From the NCBI GenBank assembly GCA_023410055.1, contig JAEYQK010000009.1, positions 1 to 44,145 of the forward strand: a stretch of 44,145 nucleotides of DNA, in the 5' to 3' direction. Under the pieces are notes generated by a model that worked only from the letters and a program-made list of their open reading frames with translations, had not been told where the DNA came from and searched no databases. Of the stretch, positions 17,252 through 23,713 are shown in pieces (position 1 is the stretch's first letter; the number at the start of each line of letters is the position of its first letter). The position numbers were made by a program, and so were the translations under genes. Source of the DNA: Acidobacteriota bacterium. Its GTDB lineage: Bacteria; Acidobacteriota; Terriglobia; Terriglobales; Acidobacteriaceae.

Positions 17252-17731
17252 ATGCGTCATCGTGTAGCAGGTTGGAAACTCGGACGTAATACGCAACACC
17301 GGCGCGCATTGCTGCGCAACTTGGTCACTTCGCTCGTTCTTGAAGAGCGCATTGAGACGACGATCACCAAGGCAAAGGCTATGCGCCCACACGTCGAAAA
17401 GATGATCACACTGGGCAAGCGCGGTGATGTTGCCGCACGCCGATTGGCGGCTGCCTATCTAATGACCCCCGAAGCTGTCGACAAGCTCTTTGCGACGCTA
17501 GGGCCGCGCTTTGGTGACCGCAATGGCGGGTATCTCCGCATCATCCACGGCGGTTTCCGCAAGGGCGATGGTGGCGAGAAGGCCTTCATCGAACTTCTTG
17601 GCAGCGAGAAGCTACAGGAAGCGAAGAAGGAGAAGCGTGCTGAAGCTCGTGCAAAGCGCGCTGCCGAAGCCAAAAAGGCCATGGAAGAGGCCGAAGCCCA
17701 GAGTGGCGAGGGCGGCGAAGAGAAGAAGTAA
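17252..17731 (+). CDS. rplQ: 50S ribosomal protein L17 with charged C-terminal tail
   Basis: L17 lies at the bottom of the 50S subunit near the tunnel exit. The core (about residues 1-118) is standard, starting MRHRVAGWKLGRNTQHRRAL, with LVTSLVLEERIETTITKAKA. The remaining ~40 residues are Lys/Glu/Ala-rich low complexity. AAGGATAAG precedes ATG 17252. It is the last gene of the ribosomal cluster, followed 25 nt later by an intrinsic terminator. Confidence 0.97.
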   Translation: MRHRVAGWKLGRNTQHRRALLRNLVTSLVLEERIETTITKAKAMRPHVEKMITLGKRGDVAARRLAAAYLMTPEAVDKLFATLGPRFGDRNGGYLRIIHGGFRKGDGGEKAFIELLGSEKLQEAKKEKRAEARAKRAAEAKKAMEEAEAQSGEGGEEKK

Positions 17732-17756
17732 CTCTCACCGTTCGTTGCACAACATG

Positions 17757-17792
17757 AAAGGCGTCCGTTATTCGCGGATGCCTTTTTCTTTT
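17757..17792 (+). terminator. Intrinsic terminator of the ribosomal protein cluster
   Basis: AGGCGTCCG (17759-17767) pairs with CGGATGCCT (17775-17783), with one G-U pair and a seven-base loop. The stem is extended by A-T pairs and followed by TTTTTCTTTT. It lies 25 nt after the rplQ stop, exactly where the operon should end. Confidence 0.88.
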
Positions 17793-17885
17793 CCTGCCAA
17801 TTGGCCCAACTTTGCTTCTTCTGAGGTCGTTAGCTCATCCGATAGGTTTACGCCCTGATTTTCATGGAAGGTGATTCAAGAACGA

Positions 17886-18944
17886 ATGATCAAGACTAGA
17901 GGCTATGCTGCGCAATCCTCCAACTCACCCTTAGCGCCGTTTACTTTTGACCGTCGCGAGCCCGGGCCACGCGACGTTCAGATAGACATTCAGTACTGCG
18001 GGGTGTGTCACTCTGACCTGCATACGGCCCGGAATGAGTGGCAGAGCACCGTTTATCCCTGCGTCCCCGGGCACGAGATTGTCGGCAAAGTCGTGAAGGT
18101 CGGCAACCAGGTTACGAAGTTCAAAGAAGGCGACGTTGCGGCCGTGGGCTGCATGGTCGGTTCCGGTTGTGGGCATACGTGCCCGAGTTGCCGTCAGGGC
18201 CTCGAGCAGTACTGTGAAAGCGAGATTGGGTTTATCGGTACTTACAACAGTCCTGACCAGCACATTCCAGACTGCCCGACGTTCGGCGGCTACTCGAAGA
18301 CCATCGTTGTTGACGAAGGTTTCGTGCTGCGTGTGCCGAAGAACCTGGACCTTGCCGGCGCTGCTCCGCTGCTTTGTGCTGGTATTACGACTTACTCGCC
18401 GTTGCGTCACTGGAAGGTGGGCAAGGGGCAGAAGGTTGGCGTGGTCGGCCTCGGTGGACTTGGCCACATGGGTCTGAAGCTTGCTCACGCGATGGGCGCG
18501 AACGTGTTTCTATTCACGACTTCGCCGGGCAAGACTGCCGACGCGAAGCGATTGGGCGCCGACGATGTCATCATTTCGAAGGACCCGAACCAGATGGCGA
18601 AGCACTTGAATAGCTTCGACTTCATTCTCGACACGGTCGCTGGTCAGCACAACATCAACGAGTATCTGAACCTGCTGAAGCGTGATGCGACGCTGGTGCA
18701 GGTTGGCGCGCCTCCGCAACCGCTTCCGGTCGAGCTTTTCAGCCTGATTTTCAAGCGTCGCAACTTTGCCGGATCCCTGATCGGTGGAATTCCGGAGACG
18801 CAGGAGATGCTCGACTTCTGTGGTGAGCACAACATCGTCTCAGATATCGAGATGATTCCGATGTCGAAGATCAACGAGGCCTATGAGCGCATGTTGAAGA
18901 GCGACGTGAAGTATAGATTTGTCGTCGATATGGCGACGCTGTGA
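17886..18944 (+). CDS. Zinc-dependent alcohol dehydrogenase, YahK/CAD-like
   Basis: This is a medium-chain dehydrogenase/reductase of the cinnamyl-alcohol-dehydrogenase-like group, probably an NADP(H)-dependent aldehyde reductase. Visible are the catalytic zinc region (C38 in CGVCHSDLH, H63 in GHEIVG), a structural cysteine cluster (C95, C99, C102, C110) and the Rossmann motif GLGGLG. The first two structural cysteines are three residues apart (CGHTC), where most relatives have two, a one-residue insertion. From ATG 17886 (MIKTRGYAA) the length is 352; a GTG at 17871 would add five residues. It is monocistronic, after the ribosomal terminator. Confidence 0.93.
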   Translation: MIKTRGYAAQSSNSPLAPFTFDRREPGPRDVQIDIQYCGVCHSDLHTARNEWQSTVYPCVPGHEIVGKVVKVGNQVTKFKEGDVAAVGCMVGSGCGHTCPSCRQGLEQYCESEIGFIGTYNSPDQHIPDCPTFGGYSKTIVVDEGFVLRVPKNLDLAGAAPLLCAGITTYSPLRHWKVGKGQKVGVVGLGGLGHMGLKLAHAMGANVFLFTTSPGKTADAKRLGADDVIISKDPNQMAKHLNSFDFILDTVAGQHNINEYLNLLKRDATLVQVGAPPQPLPVELFSLIFKRRNFAGSLIGGIPETQEMLDFCGEHNIVSDIEMIPMSKINEAYERMLKSDVKYRFVVDMATL

Positions 18945-18982
18945 ATCAGTAAAAACAATCAGTACTCAGTACTCAGTACCTA

Positions 18983-19014
18983 GTCCCATCCTCGTTGGGG
19001 GGTGGGACGTTTAC
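18983..19014 (+). terminator. Possible terminator after the alcohol dehydrogenase
   Basis: GTCCCATCC (18983-18991) can pair with GGGTGGGAC (19000-19008), with one G-U pair and an eight-base loop. The following GTTTACTTTG is only moderately T-rich. It lies about 40 nt after the stop codon. A tandem CAGTACT repeat (18959-18979) immediately precedes it. Confidence 0.45.
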
Positions 19015-19420
19015 TTTGTGGGTACTGGGGGGCCTCCCCCATCCAGTCAGTGATTTGTTGCAAACAAAGGTATTTAGCCACCTTTTGCTGCTACAGTCAG
19101 CAATCTAAAGGACTTACGCGCAAAATTCCGAAAACAAAGGACTTAAGGCGCCGAGAGCTCGGTCGTCCCTACGGGCCTCGCGCCACCTCATGGGGGCACC
19201 ATCCCCGGACTGCCGTCCAAGGCTAAGTCCGATGTGCCCCTCCGGGGCAAGTTCACAGGGCGATGTCGATAGCCTCGAACATGCCCTTGCCGCTCTAGCG
19301 CTTGCCCGCGAGCGCTCGTGATACGAGCCATTAACAGGTTACGAGCATTTCTGGAAGTTACGACATCATCAGCGCGGAATTTCCGAAAACCGAACAAGGC
19401 GAGTGGATGTGACGGGAAAT

Positions 19421-19450
19421 CCCCACGTTAGCTGCGCGAACGTGGGGCAC
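19421..19450. repeat. REP-like palindrome ending TGGGGCACC
   Basis: CCCCACGTT (19421-19429) pairs perfectly with AACGTGGGG (19439-19447) over a nine-base loop, and CACC follows. The outer CCCAC/GTGGGGCACC edge is shared with the palindromes at 22569, 22634 and 24694, while the inner arm sequences differ. Confidence 0.7.
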
Positions 19451-19504
19451 CGTGGGGAAGAACTGCGGTGGAGGATTTCCAAAATCGGAACAGAGTCTAG
19501 ATGA

Positions 19505-19740
19505 GGTCCTGAAGGGCTTACCTCAGCGGCAGGAACAACGCGCGCACTCAAGCACAGAGAGTCGGCGTACATCTACGGCAGCATTCGCATGGACATCCAA
19601 GTGATGCTGGCCAGACTCGCCGATGGTAACCAGTCCGAACTGGACAAGCGAATTGCCGAAATGAAGAAGCGCTCGAACGATTTTGCGAAGTCCGCTCCGA
19701 CGGTACCGCCGGATCTTTACAAGAAGTGCGACGGCAGATG
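19505..19740 (+). pseudogene. Possible remnant of an unidentified gene
   Basis: An open frame running from after the stop at 19502 encodes a plausible, charged, helical stretch (ESAYIYGSIRMDIQVMLARL, then GNQSELDKRIAEMKKRSNDF). Downstream it turns into Gly/Cys-rich sequence that looks non-coding and overlaps the start of the next gene out of frame. I do not recognise the family. It could be the tail or fragment of a decayed gene, or a small real protein starting at ATG 19589; the evidence is composition only. Confidence 0.3.
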
Positions 19741-19832
19741 GGGGGAAGGTGGGGGCGTGAAGCTGTTACGGCCACCCTGCTCTGGCATACTCCCAAATTC
19801 CTCGACCGGCGCGTGCGATTGTGTGATCCTGG

Positions 19833-21827
19833 ATGTCGATGCCGGCCTACTACGCAGAGACAGTTCGGGACTTCGTCAGCAGTGCATCACGCGATCTGGA
19901 ATCAAAGCTGGTTGTAGCGTATGAGCGTGATCGCTACAACGAGTTGAAGACAGCACAACTTACTGCTTGGCGTGACCAGATTCAGACTCTAAAGTCGGCG
20001 CTTTCCAGCGATGAATTGGCGAGTCTGGGGGCGAGTGACTGGGGGATCGCGCTGGAGTTTGTGATTCCGCGTCGCATGGGCCGTGTGGATACCGTCCTCT
20101 TGATAGGGGATGCGATTATCGGCATTGAGTTCAAGACTGAACAGGTTGACTCAAGCGCGGCCGATCAGATTGAGGATTACTGCCTGGACCTCCTGCATTT
20201 CCACGAACCCAGTCATGACCGGTCAATTTACCCGGTGGTTGTCGGCGCGCAGCCCGGTTCGATGCGGGAAAGGAAGCAAAGATTTGCGCGGCAGTTGCGT
20301 TCTACGACAGTGCTTGGCAGAGATAGTTTGGGTGAGTTCATTCGATCGGTTGCAGATCAACATGCAACAGGCATTCAAATTCCAATTCAGGCGTGGAACT
20401 TGGGTGAGTATCATCCTGTGCCGAGCATAATTGAGGCGGCAAGGGCTATGTTCGCGGATATGGAAGTCGAGGACATTGCCAGGGCTGATTGCGATCCTGT
20501 TAACTTGACGAAGACCGTTTCAACGATTCGCGATATAGCCGTGAGCTCGATGGCGCGGAAGAGAAAGACCGTTTGCTTTGTGACTGGGGTTCCTGGAGCT
20601 GGCAAAACGTTAGCTGGCCTGAAACTTGTGCACGATCGCAACCTACGGGAAGCCACAAGCACGGACTCCGTGTTTCTGACCGGCAATTTGCCGCTCGTAA
20701 AAGTGCTGAGAACGGCACTAGCGAAGGACACTGCGAGGCGGAAGAGACAGGGGTTGAGGATTTCTGGACGGGATCCAAAGACCACGATCGATACGGTACT
20801 TGGGTACAAGAAGACCCACACCAAAACGAGTGCACCGCCGCACGAGAACATTGTTGTGTTCGATGAGGCGCAGAGAGCATGGAACGCCGAGCGAACAGCG
20901 GAATATCTTGACGGGACTGATACTTGGAAAGACTATTCTGAGCCTGAACTACTGATGGCGATCTTGGATAGGCACGATTGGGCAGTTTTGGTCGCGCTCG
21001 TCGGTGGAGGCCAGGAGATCAATAAAGGCGAGGCTGGAATTGGTGAATGGGGCAGAGCATTGCTGAGTCGGTTCACGCACTGGGATATCGCTACTTCGCA
21101 ACAGGCGCTTGATGGTGCATACGGTGCCGGTGCGAAGCTATTCGAATCGGAGGTCCCCGTGCACGCTAAGGTCGCGATCTATCCCTCTCTTCATCTTGAC
21201 AACCCTACACGGCAGTTTCGAGGCAAGACTATCGCGAGATGGGCGGAATGGCTTCTGCTAGGAAATTGCGACGAGTGTCGGCGAGTGCTTCAGGACAACT
21301 CAGATTATCCGATCTACTTAACTAGGGATCTTCAGCGAGCGAAGGACTGGCTACGTGCAGTTGCGAGTGGTACAGAGCGCTACGGATGCATTGCGTCTTC
21401 TGAATCAAAACGCTTGAGAGCCGAAGGACTTGAACTACCGCCCGCTAGGGCAGACGGTGTGGAGCACTGGTTCCTGGCGCAAGAAGGGGACGTCCGTTCG
21501 TCCTTCCAACTCGAGGTTGCGGCAAACGAGTTTCAGATTCAAGGCCTGGAAATTGATTGGGCATGCCTGTGTTGGGGTGGAGATTTCCTACGCGAGCAGC
21601 AGCGCTGGGTTTTGCAGCGTTTTCGCGGTACTCAGTGGCAAAATATCGGTCAGCCTGAGGCGCGTGCCTACCTGATCAACAGCTATAGAGTTCTGCTGAC
21701 ACGTGCAAGACAAGGCATGATCTTGTTTGTCCCCCGCGGTGACGATAAGGACTTGACCCGACCATCCGCGCCACTCGACGCAACAGCAGAATTCCTTCAT
21801 TCCTGTGGCGCAAAGGACCTCGATTAG
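19833..21827 (+). CDS. PD-(D/E)XK nuclease-SF1 helicase fusion, DUF2075 type
   Basis: The 664-residue protein combines two parts. Residues ~65-170 resemble a PD-(D/E)XK nuclease: E75, D86 (RMGRVD) and E99-F-K101 (IGIEFK). Residues ~245-640 form a DUF2075/COG3410-like superfamily 1 helicase or ATPase with Walker A GVPGAGKT (252-259), Walker B VVFDEAQRAW (341-350), GGGQEINKGEAG (391-402), a motif V-like QGLEIDWACLCWG (570-582) and motif VI NSYRVLLTRARQG (616-628). ATG 19833 is the first start after an in-frame stop; ATG 19839 is an alternative. It stands alone beside degraded DNA. Nuclease-helicase fusions of this kind are often found among phage-defence genes, but here that role is inferred only. 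Confidence 0.85.
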   Translation: MSMPAYYAETVRDFVSSASRDLESKLVVAYERDRYNELKTAQLTAWRDQIQTLKSALSSDELASLGASDWGIALEFVIPRRMGRVDTVLLIGDAIIGIEFKTEQVDSSAADQIEDYCLDLLHFHEPSHDRSIYPVVVGAQPGSMRERKQRFARQLRSTTVLGRDSLGEFIRSVADQHATGIQIPIQAWNLGEYHPVPSIIEAARAMFADMEVEDIARADCDPVNLTKTVSTIRDIAVSSMARKRKTVCFVTGVPGAGKTLAGLKLVHDRNLREATSTDSVFLTGNLPLVKVLRTALAKDTARRKRQGLRISGRDPKTTIDTVLGYKKTHTKTSAPPHENIVVFDEAQRAWNAERTAEYLDGTDTWKDYSEPELLMAILDRHDWAVLVALVGGGQEINKGEAGIGEWGRALLSRFTHWDIATSQQALDGAYGAGAKLFESEVPVHAKVAIYPSLHLDNPTRQFRGKTIARWAEWLLLGNCDECRRVLQDNSDYPIYLTRDLQRAKDWLRAVASGTERYGCIASSESKRLRAEGLELPPARADGVEHWFLAQEGDVRSSFQLEVAANEFQIQGLEIDWACLCWGGDFLREQQRWVLQRFRGTQWQNIGQPEARAYLINSYRVLLTRARQGMILFVPRGDDKDLTRPSAPLDATAEFLHSCGAKDLD

Positions 21828-21892
21828 GGACGGGAAAGGATAGATCGCTGCCCACGCGACATGTCTGGATCGGTTCGTCTGTCTATCCGCAG

Positions 21893-22384
21893 CTACTGGT
21901 CGACGGTAAAGACCACGTGCCTTCCTGCTGAGGCTGCTTTTGCGAGGAACTCGGGTAGGCCGCTGAAGTAGTCCCATGTGTACTGAAAGTCTTGCTCGTT
22001 GAGATCCATGGCGTAATCAGGCGCAATTGCGAAGTAACGCTTGCGCAGGTCTTGCTGGGAGATTGAAGACAAGGCGCGTGCTAGGTCGGTGACTTCGAGT
22101 GTAGTTTTGAGCGAGATGATGTAGTCGTCGCCGGAGTATAACTGTCTGCCGCCAAGCACACAAAGCGAAAGTGGCTTGGGGTCGTTATCCATGCCGAGGC
22201 TGCCGTCAGCGAGACAGCGGTGGAGCGCGTCCCAGGATTTGTCCATCTCGTAGAGCCACTCCTCATCCCACTTCTGCTCGATTTCGTCCTGAAGGATGCT
22301 GAGGCGCTGTTCGTCATCTTTAGCGTTGAGCAGCCTCTTGAGTTCCTCGTCTGAAATGGCGAAATACACGCCGCGGCAGGTCAT
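21893..22384 (-). CDS. DUF1877 family protein
   Basis: This 163-residue cytoplasmic protein belongs to the DUF1877 (YfbM-like) family of unknown function. Diagnostic blocks are MTCRGVYFAIS at the N-terminus, QKWDEEWLYEMDKSWDALHR, LCVLGGRQLYSGDDYIISL and the C-terminal RHVVFTVDQ. GGAGAAA is well spaced from ATG 22384. It is convergent with the nuclease-helicase (65 nt apart) and separated by 443 nt of repeat DNA from the next minus-strand gene, so it is probably a single transcription unit. Confidence 0.9.
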   Translation of the reverse strand: MTCRGVYFAISDEELKRLLNAKDDEQRLSILQDEIEQKWDEEWLYEMDKSWDALHRCLADGSLGMDNDPKPLSLCVLGGRQLYSGDDYIISLKTTLEVTDLARALSSISQQDLRKRYFAIAPDYAMDLNEQDFQYTWDYFSGLPEFLAKAASAGRHVVFTVDQ

Positions 22385-22568
22385 TTGCTTTCTCCAGAGT
22401 TACGAAGTTGGAGACAATCTAAATGATCGCTGGACGGAAAAGTAGAGGAAAGCATCTGGGTCGTGACTGTTCTGAGTACGTGGGATTCTTTAGTGTTGCG
22501 ACGCTATAGACACATCCCCTTCGGCTTTGCCGAGGGGCACGATGACTGATTACGATTCGTCAACACGG

Positions 22569-22603
22569 CCCACATCTGCCAACAGCGGGCAGATGTGGGG
22601 CAC
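22569..22603. repeat. REP-like palindrome, 12-bp perfect arms
   Basis: CCCACATCTGCC (22569-22580) and GGCAGATGTGGG (22588-22599) are perfectly complementary around a seven-base loop, followed by GCACC. It is the best-conserved member of the family whose right edge reads TGGGGCACC. Confidence 0.8.
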
Positions 22604-22633
22604 CATGCCGTTCACTTCACAGATGAAAATCCT

Positions 22634-22660
22634 CACCCTTGCTGCGCAAGGATGGGGCAC
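22634..22660. repeat. REP-like palindrome, second adjacent copy
   Basis: CACCCTTGC (22634-22642) pairs with GCAAGGATG (22646-22654) with one mismatch and a three-base loop, and GGGCAC follows. It lies about 30 bases after the preceding copy in the same orientation. Confidence 0.65.
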
Positions 22661-22827
22661 CCATTTGGTTTACGCCAGTGTGATCGGGCTATGTGGTGTC
22701 AGAAAAACGCTGACGTCCCTGTCGGGACTTGCCCCGACTTTCTGCCAATCCACCGGGGACTGACGTCCCCGGCTAGATACTACCGCCGCTACGCGGCTAC
22801 AAACGAGAAAGTTTTCGCACAGCTTGT

Positions 22828-23304
22828 CTAGGCGGCGGCTTGGCCTTGGGTCATTTGTTTCTTGCGCACTTCGCGGAAGTGGGCGAGGTTGGTTTCCATG
22901 CGGCTGATGCGTTGTCGCCATTCGGGAGTGCTCTCGAAGAGGCGCTCCATGCTGGCGCAGAATTCGGGAGCGTTAAAGGCGGCGCGCATCTGTGAGATGA
23001 ACGGTTTGAGCTTGGTGTAGACGAAGGCGCCTTCGCCGTTCGTGTCGAAGAACAAGTTGGGGTCAAGTGTCCCGTGTAGTACGAGGGAACAAGCCATGTC
23101 CCAGTAGCTGAGTACCTGGCGGAAGTAGGCGTTCTCCTCCTTGTCGAAGCCCATCATGAGTTGCTGAATTTCTTCGAATGATTCGGGCCAGAATTGACCG
23201 CCGTACCACTCGCGCGCCTTGCGCATCTTCTGTTCGCGTCGAAGATCGTAGAGTTTCAGGATCAGTTCGGCATCAGTGGCAGTCGCCTTCGTTGTCTCGG
23301 GCAT
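22828..23304 (-). CDS. Small soluble protein of unknown function
   Basis: From ATG 23304 the product is 158 residues, with GGAGGAAGC immediately upstream, a strong Shine-Dalgarno; an upstream-extended frame to 23418 is therefore rejected. The protein is helical and lacks a signal peptide or membrane segments. Characteristic stretches are ELILKLYDLRREQKMRKARE, ENAYFRQVLSYWDMACSLVL and LDPNLFFDTNGEGAFVYTKL. I do not recognise a named domain with confidence; it may be related to acidobacterial hypothetical proteins. It lies downstream of the 38-bp array. Confidence 0.75.
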   Translation of the reverse strand: MPETTKATATDAELILKLYDLRREQKMRKAREWYGGQFWPESFEEIQQLMMGFDKEENAYFRQVLSYWDMACSLVLHGTLDPNLFFDTNGEGAFVYTKLKPFISQMRAAFNAPEFCASMERLFESTPEWRQRISRMETNLAHFREVRKKQMTQGQAAA

Positions 23305-23420
23305 GCTTCCTCCAAACTGTGAATGGATTGGGCGGGTGCTCACGCCCAGCGAAATTGGATGCGAACGATAGCGGCGCGTTGCCGAAAGAGATCGAAGATC
23401 GGATGAACGGATGGGCACCA

Positions 23421-23713
23421 GCGGCCGGACTGGAGTCCGGCGCTACGAAACCCAAACTGCGGCCAGACTGGAGTCCGGCGCTACGAAGCCCAAACTGCGG
23501 CCAGACTGGAGTCCGGCGCTACGAAACCCAAGCTGCGACCGGGCTGGAGTCCGGCGCTACGAAACCCAAGCTGCGGCCGGACTGGAGTCCGGCGCTACGA
23601 AACCCAAGCTGCGACCGGGCTGGAGTCCGGCGCTACGAAGCCCAAGCTGCGGCCAGACTGGAGTCCGGCGCTACGAAACCCAAGCTGCGGCCGGACTGGA
23701 GTCCGGCGCTACG
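23421..23713. repeat. 38-bp tandem repeat array, eight copies
   Basis: A unit of 38 bp repeats seven times plus a 27-bp partial eighth copy (starts at 23421, 23459, 23497 and so on to 23687). Each unit has a palindromic core, CCGGACT-GG-AGTCCGG in the perfect versions, followed by CGCTACGAA and an 11-bp linker of the type AACCCAA(A/G)CT. The left core arm varies between GGAC, AGAC and GGGC, while the right arm is constant. Linkers are nearly identical, so this is a minisatellite and not a CRISPR. The last copy supplies the TAG stop of the neighbouring metallophosphoesterase gene. Confidence 0.92.

Larger units (their letters stand above)
18945..19588. other. Repeat-rich, apparently non-coding stretch
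   Basis: No convincing gene is seen here. The stretch holds a threefold CAGTACT tandem repeat (18959-18979), two copies of TTCCGAAAAC (near 19126 and 19382) and a palindrome at 19421-19447. Short open frames give no recognisable protein. The texture (broken repeats, no conserved ORF) suggests degraded mobile or intergenic DNA bordering the nuclease-helicase gene. Confidence 0.5.
22385..22827. other. Gene-free stretch with several palindromes
   Basis: No gene is supported in these 443 bases. They hold two REP-like palindromes (22569-22603 and 22634-22660) and a further perfect inverted repeat, CCGGGGAC/GTCCCCGG (22753-22760 and 22765-22772, four-base loop). The short frames on the + strand are just readings of these repeats. 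The promoter of the DUF1877 gene should lie near 22385-22450 but shows no convincing boxes. Confidence 0.6.

Noticed and set aside
19002..19226. Short plus-strand frame after the alcohol dehydrogenase
   Set aside because: The composition is not protein-like and it includes hairpin and repeat sequence; no ribosome site was seen.
22596..22831. Plus-strand frames over the palindromes between the two small minus-strand genes
   Set aside because: They are translations of REP-like repeats and have no family resemblance or conserved start signals.
23421..23713. CRISPR array
   Set aside because: The spacer-like parts are 11 bp and almost identical, the period is 38 bp and no cas genes are near. It is a tandem repeat.
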